6,715 nt of DNA, from positions 1-6,715 of the forward strand of contig JBBRLA010000486.1 of the NCBI GenBank assembly GCA_038231615.1, given 5' to 3'. The stretch is from JBBRLA01 sp038231615. Its GTDB lineage: Bacteria > Myxococcota_A > Polyangia > Palsa-1104 > JAEUJZ01. The notes beneath the pieces are model-generated. The model saw only the letters and a program-made list of their open reading frames with translations, did not search any database and was not told the DNA's origin. The position numbers and the translations under genes were made by a program. Below are positions 1 to 6,635 of this stretch, piece after piece; the stretch's first letter is position 1; each line of letters starts with the position of its first letter.

Positions 1-29
1 CATGCAGCAGACCGAGGTCGCCGGCCTGT

Positions 30-605
30 TCACGGTCCCGGGTCGAGTTCTGGTCCCGGCCCTACTCCGAACGCGAGCCAGCAGGGGGCCACGTCCAGGG
101 CCATGGCCAGGCGCTCGACCAGATCAAGACGCGGGCGGTTGCGCCCGGTCTCGAACGCCCCGACCGTGACCCCGCTCGTACCCGCGGCTTCACCGAGGGC
201 TATGCGAGTGAGGCCAAGCCTCATCCGCGCGTACTGGCATCGGGTGGGCGCGTCCTTGCTCCCCAGCATCACCGTCGCCCCTTTGATCGGATGGGGTGTC
301 TCGCTCAGGCGAGATCGCTCCGCGGTGCGCGCGATCTTTTGCCGAAACCGCCCAGCACCATCGGCGCCGAAGGCGAGCCAGCAAGGGGAGACACCCACGG
401 CCAGGGCGATTCTCTCGACGCTGTCTAGCAGGGGGACGCGCCCGTTCTCGATGTAGCTGACGACGCTGTTGGACAGGCCGGCGAGGGCACCCATCTCGTG
501 CACGGTCAATCCGACCTCGTACCTCACCTCATGAAGGCGCCATGGCAACCCGTAGTGCAGCGGGTTCTTTCTTCCTCGGGTCACATAACCGGTGTACCGG
601 CTCAT
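30..605 (-). CDS. Tandem XRE-family helix-turn-helix protein
   Basis: The 191-residue product is a probable cytoplasmic DNA-binding regulator. It contains two Cro/C1-type (HTH_3) helix-turn-helix units, at roughly residues 22-79 and 122-179. Unit 1 reads through 'LAGLSNSVVSYIENGR' and 'LDSVERIALAVGVSPCWLAFG'. Unit 2 has 'AAGTSGVTVGAFETGRNRP' and 'LDLVERLAMALDVAPCWLAFG'. Both end in the same (S/A)PCWLAFG signature, so the protein arose by internal duplication of one domain. No sensor, protease, kinase or membrane segment is visible, and a linker of about 40 residues joins the units. The ATG at 603-605 is chosen because it opens the frame just before the AT-rich intergenic region; no clear Shine-Dalgarno sequence precedes it. 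The gene points away from the adjacent transposase debris, and its target genes are unknown. A tandem HTH in one chain could bind a two-half-site operator as a monomer (inference). Confidence 0.85.
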   Translation of the reverse strand: MSRYTGYVTRGRKNPLHYGLPWRLHEVRYEVGLTVHEMGALAGLSNSVVSYIENGRVPLLDSVERIALAVGVSPCWLAFGADGAGRFRQKIARTAERSRLSETPHPIKGATVMLGSKDAPTRCQYARMRLGLTRIALGEAAGTSGVTVGAFETGRNRPRLDLVERLAMALDVAPCWLAFGVGPGPELDPGP

Positions 606-670
606 CGTCGAGAGCTTAAAATTAACCGACTAAGCGAAGCTGTATTATTTATTTCTTTGAAACTTGCTCC
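606..670. other. AT-rich intergenic region upstream of the XRE gene
   Basis: This roughly 65-base stretch is strikingly AT-rich compared with the GC-rich surroundings. It holds runs such as 'ttaaaattaa' and 'attatttatttcttt'. It lies directly upstream of the minus-strand XRE gene and is the natural place for its promoter. Upstream on the plus strand it also borders the transposase remnant. I could not pick a convincing -35/-10 pair on the minus strand. A short inverted repeat, TTTC-N3-GAAA at 652-662, is too small to call an operator. Confidence 0.4.
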
Positions 671-1357
671 GTGCGGGGTACGCTCCGGGCAGTGCAACCA
701 GCCCGATTCGTTACTCCTGCCTTTCAGGTCCACCATCGCCTCACCCCGGCCGGCCGGTGGTACGTCTGGGCTTGGCTCGGGGCCGGGTTCGCCTGGCCCA
801 CGCTCCGGCGCCAGCTCGCGAAAGCCTGTCCGGGTCCGGGCCGGCGCCTGAACCGGGTCCTGGCCCGGACCTCGACCGAGGTCCAGCCCACGGCCCTGGG
901 CAGACACACGATCGGCGACTTGCTCTGGCACACGGTCAAGGTCCCCATCAAGGCAGGATTGTGCGCCGACGCCGACGGCGTCAGCCTGCACGCCGGGGTG
1001 CACGTGGCCAAAAGTCAGCGAGACCGACTGCGGACGCTGTGCCGCTACCTGCTGCGGCCCCCGCTGTGCCAGGAGAGGCTGTCGCTGCTGGAGGACGGCC
1101 GCGTCCTTTGCCGGCTGAAGCGGCCGTATTCCGACGGGACGCGGGCCCTGGTGTTCGAGCCGCTGGATTTTGTGGCGCGGCTCTGGGCCCTGGTGGCGCC
1201 GCCACAGGTCCATCTGGTGCACTACCACGGCGTGCTGGGGCCTCACGCCAAGGACCGCGGCATGGTGGTGACGCAGGCCGAGGGACCCGGGGACGCGCCA
1301 GTCCAGAAGAAAGCCGGCAAGAAGCAGGACGCAGCAGGCCCTGGTCGGCCCCGATGA
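671..1357 (+). pseudogene. IS91/IS801-like (Y2_Tnp) transposase fragment, truncated at both ends
   Basis: The open frame (GTG start, 228 residues) carries the C-terminal half of the catalytic region of an IS91-type HUH/rolling-circle transposase. Recognisable blocks are 'GVSLHAGVHVAKSQRDRLRT' (about 103-122), 'LCRYLLRPPL' (123-132), 'RLKRPYSDGTRALVFEPL' (148-165) and 'PPQVHLVHYHGVLGPHAK' (177-194). Tyr126 in 'CRYLLRPP' is the position of the nicking tyrosine in this family. The HUH histidine motif and the N-terminal zinc-finger region that should precede these blocks are missing. Residues 1 to about 80 are not recognisably transposase. The frame also stops before the usual C-terminal region of the family, which has a conserved 'W..L..R.F..D' stretch. 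No function is expected. The identification rests on recall of family motifs, not on a search. Confidence 0.75.
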
Positions 1358-1771
1358 CAGCTCGCGGTCGCGGCCAACCGCCGATACCTTAACTTCCTTT
1401 CGAGCCTCGACGATCCCACTCTCGCTGTCGAGACGCTCGGCCGGCTGAGCGAGAAGGTCCAAGACAAAGGACGCGGCTACAGCGGATTCAACTTCTTCGC
1501 CAAGCCCGACCTGGCGTTGTTCCAGACCCTCATCCGCGGGGAGCACACCATCCGGGGCTTTCGAAACGCCGACCTGCGCATGCTCCTGCCCGGTAAGTCG
1601 CCCGGCCAGATCTCGCGGATGCTCAAGCGCTTGCGCCTGCACGGTGTCATCCGGAAGATCGGTCGCACCTACAAGTACTACATCTCCGAAATCGGCCGCA
1701 CCGCGATCACCATGGGCTTGAAGCTCAAGAACCTGGTCCTTATCCCTGAACTCGCTCGCGCCATGGCCTGA
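1358..1771 (+). pseudogene. C-terminal fragment of a transposon-associated winged-helix protein
   Basis: This open frame of 137 codons has no good start near its beginning; the first usable codon within it is the TTG at 1517. It matches the C-terminal third of a widespread family of roughly 400-450 residues, often labelled hypothetical or MarR-like and found scattered in repetitive and mobile DNA. Matching landmarks, numbered from 1358, are 'AANRRYLNFLSSLDDP' near the start, 'GYSGFNFFAKPDLALFQTLI' and 'GFRNADLRMLLPGKSPGQIS' in the middle, then 'RMLKRLRLHGVIRKIGRTYK' and a final 'LKLKNLVLIPELA'. The last blocks form a winged helix-turn-helix. The N-terminal two thirds of the family are absent, because the sequence directly upstream is an unrelated transposase fragment. 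It is a 5'-truncated relic, although a short wHTH peptide from 1517 cannot be excluded. Family recognition is from memory. Confidence 0.7.
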
Positions 1772-1831
1772 GCCGCACCCTCACAGTCTTGCCAGATCGT
1801 GCGCGATTTCAGATAGAAGAGACTAAACTCC
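1772..1831. other. Convergent intergenic spacer, no clear terminator
   Basis: This 60-base spacer lies between the 3' end of the plus-strand relic and the 3' end of the minus-strand operon. It contains a small imperfect hairpin around 'agatcgtgcgcgattt', but no T-run follows it on either strand. A factor-independent terminator is therefore not supported. Confidence 0.4.
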
Positions 1832-2038
1832 CTACCCGTTGCGACTCTTCTGGATCTTCTCGGCCAGAGCGCGCGCGCCGTCCTTGCCGATCAGGGCATG
1901 ACGCTCGATAGAATAGTCTCCCGAGCCCGGTTCAAACTGCTGGATGAACTGGACCATGCCGACGGGCCCCAGGGCCTGAGCCAGTGCCCGAAGTCCTAGC
2001 AGTCGAATCTGATCGGGCGTCAATGCCTTGGTGTTCAT
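1832..2038 (-). CDS. Small conserved protein of unknown function, possible orphan antitoxin-like
   Basis: The 68-residue product has a conserved-looking core, 'LGPVGMVQFIQQFEPGSGDY' (about residues 23-42), followed by 'SIERHALIGKDGARALAEKI'. It is soluble, with no signal peptide or membrane segment. I recall a family of 60-75-residue proteins with a core like 'GPVGxVRFLQQFxxGxGDYxxER', sometimes encoded beside PIN-domain toxin genes. That is recollection rather than a search result, and no toxin gene is visible here. The ATG at 2036-2038 is chosen because the conserved part begins just after it ('MNTKALTPDQIRLLGLRALA'). Upstream extension of the frame only reads through the end of the thiolase gene. 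It starts 26 bases after the thiolase stop, so it may be co-transcribed as the last gene of the operon. The Shine-Dalgarno sequence is weak at best (AGAGA shortly before the ATG). Its role is unknown. Confidence 0.7.
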   Translation of the reverse strand: MNTKALTPDQIRLLGLRALAQALGPVGMVQFIQQFEPGSGDYSIERHALIGKDGARALAEKIQKSRNG

Positions 2039-2064
2039 AAGATCTCTGACCAGGAGGCAGCGGT

Positions 2065-3246
2065 TCAGTCCCGGCGGTACAGGGTGACTACGCAGGCGCC
2101 GCCGAGGCCCAGGTTGTGCTGCAAGGCCACCTTGGCCCCCTCGACCTGGCGCTTCTCCGCTTGCCCGCGAAGCTGCCACACCAGTTCGGTGCACTGCGCC
2201 AGGCCGGTGGCGCCCAGGGGGTGACCCTTGGACAAAAGCCCGCCCGAGGGGTTGGTCACCCACTTGCCGCCGTAGGTGTTGTCGCCGTCCCAGATAAACT
2301 TTTCCGCCTCGCCCTCGCCGCAGAGGCCCAGGCCCTCGTAGGTCAGGACCTCGTTGCTGGTGAAGCAGTCGTGCAATTCGACCACCTGCACGTCCTTGGG
2401 CCCGAGGCCGGACTTCTCATAAACCGCCTTGGCGGCGTTCTTGGTCATGTCGTAGCCGACCATCTTGATCATGCTCTTCTCGCCAAAACTTGACCCGTAG
2501 TCGGTGGTCATGGCCTGGGCTGCGATGTACACCGGATTGCTGATGCCGAGCTTTTTGGCGAAGTCGTCGGAGCACACCACCGCCGCCGCCGCACCGCAGG
2601 TGGGCGGGCAGCACTGGTAGCGGGTCAGGGGATCGAAGACCTCGTCGGAGGCCAGGATCTCCGCCAGGGAAAGGGGCTGGTTGAAGAGGGCGTAGGGGTT
2701 GTTGACCGCGTGGCGCCGGGCCTTCTCGGCCACCTTGGCGAAGGTCTCTTTCCGGGTGCCATACTTCCAGCGGTGCTCGCGGCCGGCACCGCCGAACATC
2801 TGCGCCGTGGGGGGCGCCTGGTTGAAGCCCTGCACTTCGCTCATCACCGCGGCGTGCTTCTCGATGGGGTTGGCGCGATCGGTGAACTTGCTGCCCAGCG
2901 CCCCCTTCTCCATTTTTTCAAAACCCACCGCGATGACGCACTCGGCGATGCCGCCCTCGACGGCCTGCTTGGCCAGCATGAGGGCGGTGGACCCGGTGGA
3001 GCAGTTGTTGTTCACGTTGAACACCGGGATGCCCGAAAGGCCGATCTCGTAGACCGCCCGCTGCCCGCAGGTGCTGTCGCCGAAGACGTAGCCGGTGTAG
3101 GCCTGCTCGATCTGGTCGTAGCTGACACCCGCGTCGGTCAGCGCGGCCCGGGCCGCCTTTCCCGCCATCTCCGGGTAGTCCTCGCTGGCGCCGGGCTTGG
3201 CGAACTTGTTCATGCCGACGCCAATGACATTCACTCGTCGTGCCAT
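2065..3246 (-). CDS. SCP-x-type thiolase (3-ketoacyl-CoA thiolase, lipid-transfer protein family)
   Basis: The 393-residue enzyme belongs to the SCP-x thiolase group, matching the thiolase half of animal sterol carrier protein X. The expected reaction is CoA-dependent cleavage of a 3-ketoacyl-CoA into acetyl- or propionyl-CoA and a shortened acyl-CoA; the family favours branched or steroid side-chain substrates. Visible active-site elements are the nucleophilic Cys82 in 'NVNNNCSTGS', the group signature 'HDCF' at 292-295, His342 in 'SKGHPLGATG', and Cys385 in 'LGLGGACVVTLY'. Length fits a stand-alone thiolase: unlike eukaryotic SCPx it ends right after the thiolase fold with no SCP2 tail. It follows the multifunctional enzyme by 15 bases and has a strong ribosome binding site, so the two are almost certainly co-expressed and catalyse consecutive steps. 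An acetyl-CoA acetyltransferase role is less likely, because 'HDCF' marks the SCP-x branch. Substrate range cannot be read from the sequence. Confidence 0.93.
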   Translation of the reverse strand: MARRVNVIGVGMNKFAKPGASEDYPEMAGKAARAALTDAGVSYDQIEQAYTGYVFGDSTCGQRAVYEIGLSGIPVFNVNNNCSTGSTALMLAKQAVEGGIAECVIAVGFEKMEKGALGSKFTDRANPIEKHAAVMSEVQGFNQAPPTAQMFGGAGREHRWKYGTRKETFAKVAEKARRHAVNNPYALFNQPLSLAEILASDEVFDPLTRYQCCPPTCGAAAAVVCSDDFAKKLGISNPVYIAAQAMTTDYGSSFGEKSMIKMVGYDMTKNAAKAVYEKSGLGPKDVQVVELHDCFTSNEVLTYEGLGLCGEGEAEKFIWDGDNTYGGKWVTNPSGGLLSKGHPLGATGLAQCTELVWQLRGQAEKRQVEGAKVALQHNLGLGGACVVTLYRRD

Positions 3247-3254
3247 CTGATTAT

Positions 3255-3262
3255 TCCTTCTT
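3255..3262 (-). promoter_or_regulatory. Ribosome binding site of the thiolase gene
   Basis: The minus strand reads AAGAAGGA, then eight bases, then ATG. This is a strong Shine-Dalgarno sequence at good spacing, and it begins at the last base of the upstream gene's stop codon. It fixes the thiolase start at 3246 and implies efficient translation following the upstream gene. Confidence 0.8.
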
Positions 3263-5985
3263 CAAGAAACGGTGGGGGTCTGTGCGAGGCCCTTCAGAAA
3301 CCCGAGGTGGGTGGCCAGGCGGACGTCGCCGTCCACCCGCAGCTTCCCGTGCATGAACAAGTCGTGGGCCTGCGAAGGGTCCTGGCACAGTGAAAGAAGG
3401 TCTTCTTCCGCCAGGGTCAGCGTGGTCGCTGCCTGAGGGTCCTGGCCCTCGGAGACGGGGTTCGCGGCGCCGGGGCGAAGGTCCAGGACGTAGCCCCGAT
3501 CGGGCGACTTCACCTGGACGTTCAGCACCCCGCCGACCTCGGCGGCCAGCCCGGGGTTCTTCGCCAGCCGGTCCCGCAGCGCGCCGAAGAGGGCCGGGCT
3601 CCGGGCCTCCTTTGCGGCAGCGGCGGGCGCGGGGGTGGAGGACGAAGCCGGCGTCGTCGCAAGAGCTGGCCCCGTGGGGGACGCCCCGCCACGGCGGGCC
3701 ACGATCACCCGCATGGCCGCCTCGGGGTCCATCTTCTGCAGGAAGGTCAGCTTCTGCGAGGCCATCACGTTGCCGGAGATCTTCAGCTTCCCGCCGAAGT
3801 ACAGCTTCTGCGCGTCGGCCTTGCCGCTGGTCATGGCCATGAAGTCGGCGTCCGCGATCTCCAGCGTCACGTCGGCCTTGTCCGCCGCGCCCGGGGTGAC
3901 CCCGCCGGCCCCGTTCTTCAGGTCGAGGGTGTAGATGCTTTCCGGCGAGGTCAGCTTGAAGACGAAGGTCGTGCCGATCCTGGCGACGATGTCCTGGGTC
4001 CGCTGGATGTGGTCGGCGATCACCGCGAAGATGTCCGCGCTGGTCGGCTGAAAGGACACCGCGTCCTTGGAATCGGCACTTCCTTTGGCCTTGGCCTGGG
4101 CCTCGCCCGATGCCGCCGCCGACACCGATGTCGCCACTGCTGCCGGGGCAGACACCGCCGCCTTGGCCCTTTGCCGCGGGACCTCCTTGTACAGCTCGAC
4201 CGCGGCGTTGCTGATGACCACCTTGTCGCGCTCCAGCACCTTGGTGCGGAAGACGATGCGGGTGTCCGATTCCTTCCACATCTCGGTCACCAGGGTCTCG
4301 CCGGGGAAGACGCTGTCGGCAAAGCGTGCCTTGATGCTCTTGAAGGTGCGCGGGTCGTTGTCGCAGAACGAGCGGATCACGTGCCGCGCCGCAAAGCCGT
4401 AGCTGCACAGACCGTGCAGGATCGGCCGGGGGAAGCCGAACGCCTGGGCGAAGGCCGGGTCGGCGTGCAGCGGGTTCCAGTCCCCCGACAGGCGATAGAG
4501 CAGCGCCTGATCCAGGCGGGTCTTCTCGGTGATTGTGGCGTCGGGTGCCCGATCCGGGGGCGTGTTGACATCGCTCGACGGGCCGCGCTCGCCGCCCCAG
4601 CCGCCGGCGCCGCGGACGAAGGTGGTAAGCTCGTTGTAGGCCAGCTCCTCGCCGGACTCGTCATAAGTAGTAATGGCGGTGATCACCAGGGCGTTCTTGC
4701 CCTTGTCGAAGATGTCCTTCACCCGCAGCTTGTGGGTCAGCTTGGCGTGGGTCGGCAGCGGGCGCTTGATCTCGGTGTACTGCTCGCCGTGGAGCACGCG
4801 GTCCAGGCCGTAGTGCATGCCCGGGGCCTGCCGGCCCTCCTTGGCCAGCTTGAAGATGACGTTCAGCGCCGGCACCACCGCGAAGGTCGGCAGGGCGCGA
4901 AAGCCTTCGCCGGACAGCTCGTACACCAGGGGCAGGTCCTTGGCGTCGCTGGGGTCGTGGGCCGCCCCGACGCCCAGGGCGTAGATCGACAGGTCGCGTT
5001 CGTCGTAGCTGCTGCTCTGTTCGGGAAATTCATAACCCAATGCCTCGTCCACGTCGATCAGCTCGTTGCCGCCCCTGCCCTTGGCCGTGGGCAGGTTGGT
5101 CAGGATCGGCTGCATCGACGAGGTGATGTCTGCGGGGTGGGTGGTCTCGGCGAAGCCGGCGATCTCGCCGAAGTGATCGCGGATGGCTTCCGGCGAGATC
5201 GGCCGCGACAGGCGAAAGGTATGGCCCTTCGCCCGTTCCCAGCGGAGTTTGCCGACAAAGCCGCCGCCAACCTCGAAGAGGCCGCCGGTCTCCTTGCAGG
5301 ACTCGTGGCACAGATAGGCCACCAGCGGGGTGACAAACTCCGGTCGCAGGGCGTCGATCAGCTCCTTGGGCAGGACGGTCTCGGTCATGCGCGAGCCGGC
5401 CACCGGGGCGATGGCGTTGCACAGGACGTTTTTCTTGCGCCCCTCGATGGCCAGGGTGTTGGAGAAGCCGACCAGGCCCAGCTTGGCGGTGGCGTAGTTG
5501 GCCTGGCCGAAGTTGCCATAAATGCCCGCGGCGGAGGCGGTGAACAGGATGCGCCCGTAGCCCGCGTCGCGCATGTGGTTCCACGCGGCGTGGGTGGTCT
5601 TGTAGGCGCCGCGGACGTGGACCCGGTAGATGAGGTCCCAGTCTTCGTCGGTCATCTTCTGGAAGCTGGTGTCGCGGAGGATGCCGGCGTTGTTGACCAA
5701 AAAGTCGATGCGGCCAAAACTGGAAAGGGCGCACTGGACGATCTTGTCGCCGTCCTCGACGGAGTCATGGTTGGCCACGGCCTCGCCCCCGGCGGCCTTG
5801 ATCTCCTGCACCACCTGGTCGGCGGCGGCGGCGGACTTGCCGGCACCATGGGCCGAGCCGCCCAGGTCGTTGACCACCACCCTGGCGCCGCGGGCCCCGA
5901 AAAGCAGCGCGTGGGAGCGGCCCAGGCCGTTGCCGGCGCCGGTGATGATGACTACGCGTCCGTCGAAACGAAGATCATTTGCCAT
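3262..5985 (-). CDS. Multifunctional beta-oxidation enzyme type 2: SDR dehydrogenase, hydratase 2 and two SCP2 domains
   Basis: The 907-residue protein resembles peroxisomal MFE-2 (HSD17B4). Residues 1 to about 300 are a short-chain dehydrogenase for (3R)-hydroxyacyl-CoA, with cofactor motif 'TGAGNGLG' (15-22), 'NNAG' (98-101) and catalytic Ser151, Tyr164 and Lys168 around 'GIYGNFGQANY'. Residues about 310-600 are a double hot-dog 2-enoyl-CoA hydratase 2 (MaoC-like): 'YRLSGDWNPLH' supplies Asp502 and His507, 'ILHGL' follows, and Glu356 lies at the position of the hydratase's conserved acidic residue. Two SCP2 lipid-binding domains follow, at about 645-760 ('FGGKLKISGN') and 797-902 ('MHGKLRVDGD'), after Ala/Pro/Ser-rich linkers. 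The animal enzyme has one SCP2 domain and about 736 residues. It should convert trans-2-enoyl-CoA to 3-ketoacyl-CoA for the downstream thiolase. ATG at 5985 is preferred over an in-frame TTG three codons upstream; neither has a clear Shine-Dalgarno. No signal peptide or membrane segment; likely cytosolic. The domain assignment is firm, the substrate is not. Confidence 0.95.
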   Translation of the reverse strand: MANDLRFDGRVVIITGAGNGLGRSHALLFGARGARVVVNDLGGSAHGAGKSAAAADQVVQEIKAAGGEAVANHDSVEDGDKIVQCALSSFGRIDFLVNNAGILRDTSFQKMTDEDWDLIYRVHVRGAYKTTHAAWNHMRDAGYGRILFTASAAGIYGNFGQANYATAKLGLVGFSNTLAIEGRKKNVLCNAIAPVAGSRMTETVLPKELIDALRPEFVTPLVAYLCHESCKETGGLFEVGGGFVGKLRWERAKGHTFRLSRPISPEAIRDHFGEIAGFAETTHPADITSSMQPILTNLPTAKGRGGNELIDVDEALGYEFPEQSSSYDERDLSIYALGVGAAHDPSDAKDLPLVYELSGEGFRALPTFAVVPALNVIFKLAKEGRQAPGMHYGLDRVLHGEQYTEIKRPLPTHAKLTHKLRVKDIFDKGKNALVITAITTYDESGEELAYNELTTFVRGAGGWGGERGPSSDVNTPPDRAPDATITEKTRLDQALLYRLSGDWNPLHADPAFAQAFGFPRPILHGLCSYGFAARHVIRSFCDNDPRTFKSIKARFADSVFPGETLVTEMWKESDTRIVFRTKVLERDKVVISNAAVELYKEVPRQRAKAAVSAPAAVATSVSAAASGEAQAKAKGSADSKDAVSFQPTSADIFAVIADHIQRTQDIVARIGTTFVFKLTSPESIYTLDLKNGAGGVTPGAADKADVTLEIADADFMAMTSGKADAQKLYFGGKLKISGNVMASQKLTFLQKMDPEAAMRVIVARRGGASPTGPALATTPASSSTPAPAAAAKEARSPALFGALRDRLAKNPGLAAEVGGVLNVQVKSPDRGYVLDLRPGAANPVSEGQDPQAATTLTLAEEDLLSLCQDPSQAHDLFMHGKLRVDGDVRLATHLGFLKGLAQTPTVS

Positions 5986-6029
5986 TGACGGCAAATTAAA
6001 GCACAGCTTCGCCGCCCTGGCCGGGTCTT

Positions 6030-6629
6030 TCAGCCGACCTCGCCCGGCCCCGGCTTGGTCCCGACGCTGGCCTGGCCGGTCTGGGCATTTTGATCATTGG
6101 GACAGATGCCGCCGGGGACGCCGAGGGCCTTCTGGCAGAGCCCGTAGAGTTCCAGCTTGTGCCGGACGATCTTGAAGCCCCCCAGCCGCTCCGCCATCTT
6201 GTCCTGAAGCTGCTCGATCTGGTCGTTCTCGAACTCCAGGATCAGGCCGCAGCGCACGCAGATCAGGTGATCGTGGTGGGGCGACTCGGCGCCGGTCACC
6301 TCGTAGCGGGTCTGCCCGTCACCGAACTGCCGTGGCGCGGAGAGACCCGCCTCGGAGAGCAGCTTCAGGGTGCGGTACACCGTGGCGTAGCCCACCCGGG
6401 CGTTGCGCTCGCGCACCTTGGCCAGCAGCTCCTCGATCGAAAGATGGTCGGTGGAGCGCAGGAACACATCGACGATCAGCTCCCGCTGGCTGGTGGTCTT
6501 GAGGGTGCGGCGGTGCTGGAAGTCGGCCCACTGGCTCTTCAATCCGACCAGGTCCGGGGGGGTCTTGGCCGGCGAGTGGGCCGCGGGCTGGCCCGATGAC
6601 GAAGCCGATGGCCAAAATCGTTCATCCAC
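6030..6629 (-). CDS. Fur-family transcriptional regulator
   Basis: The product is a metal-dependent DNA-binding repressor of the Fur superfamily (Fur, Zur, PerR and relatives). From the GTG at 6629 it has 199 residues. The winged-helix domain spans about 30-110, with recognition helix 'GYATVYRTLKLL' (80-91) and 'QFGDGQTRYEV' (101-111). The dimerisation and metal domain has 'HHDHLICVRCG' (118-128), giving a His cluster and the Cys124/Cys127 pair, then 'FEN' and 'KLELYGLC'. The second Cys pair is unusual: Cys165 is followed by Cys176, and Ala sits where CxxC is normal. A 23-residue polar tail follows. The start is uncertain: the frame stays open up to a TTG at 6710, while homology to typical Fur begins near a TTG at 6542 ('KSQWADFQHRR'). 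The GTG lies just after a candidate promoter. The gene precedes the beta-oxidation genes by 44 bases and may regulate the operon and itself. Which metal it senses cannot be told. Confidence 0.9.
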   Translation of the reverse strand: MDERFWPSASSSGQPAAHSPAKTPPDLVGLKSQWADFQHRRTLKTTSQRELIVDVFLRSTDHLSIEELLAKVRERNARVGYATVYRTLKLLSEAGLSAPRQFGDGQTRYEVTGAESPHHDHLICVRCGLILEFENDQIEQLQDKMAERLGGFKIVRHKLELYGLCQKALGVPGGICPNDQNAQTGQASVGTKPGPGEVG

Positions 6630-6635
6630 GAGGGT

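Larger units (their letters stand above)
671..1771 (+). mobile_element. Composite mobile-element remnant
   Basis: The two truncated plus-strand fragments abut with no gap. Both belong to families typical of mobile or repeated DNA, so the stretch is interpreted as an element graveyard built by nested insertion and deletion. I found no terminal inverted repeats or target-site duplications. IS91-type elements normally lack both, so exact boundaries cannot be set from the sequence; the coordinates given are those of the recognisable coding debris. Confidence 0.55.

Noticed and set aside
1355..1357. In-frame TGA as a possible selenocysteine codon
   Set aside because: The protein families on the two sides are unrelated, each is truncated at the joint, and I noticed no selenocysteine-type stem-loop after the TGA. 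A relic junction explains it better.
602..1642. 346-codon open frame on the minus strand
   Set aside because: It lies opposite both transposon-type fragments, whose recognisable motifs are on the plus strand. Its translation shows no known motif.
1815..1851. Inverted repeat AGAAGAG / CTCTTCT near the end of the small gene
   Set aside because: The arms are only seven bases with a 23-base loop, overlap the coding end and have no T-run, so a terminator is not supported.
3251..4408. 385-codon minus-strand frame overlapping the end of the multifunctional enzyme
   Set aside because: It is Arg- and Gly-rich, has no domain, and lies inside a gene with firmly recognised SCP2 domains in the other frame.
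4009..5988. 659-codon open frame on the plus strand
   Set aside because: It is antisense to the multifunctional enzyme. Its composition (Gly, Val, Ala, Gln and Arg rich, no domain) is typical of a shadow frame opposite a GC-rich gene.
5986..6029. Separate promoter or regulator box between the Fur gene and the multifunctional enzyme
   Set aside because: The gap is 44 bases, and no -35/-10 pair or inverted repeat could be made out.
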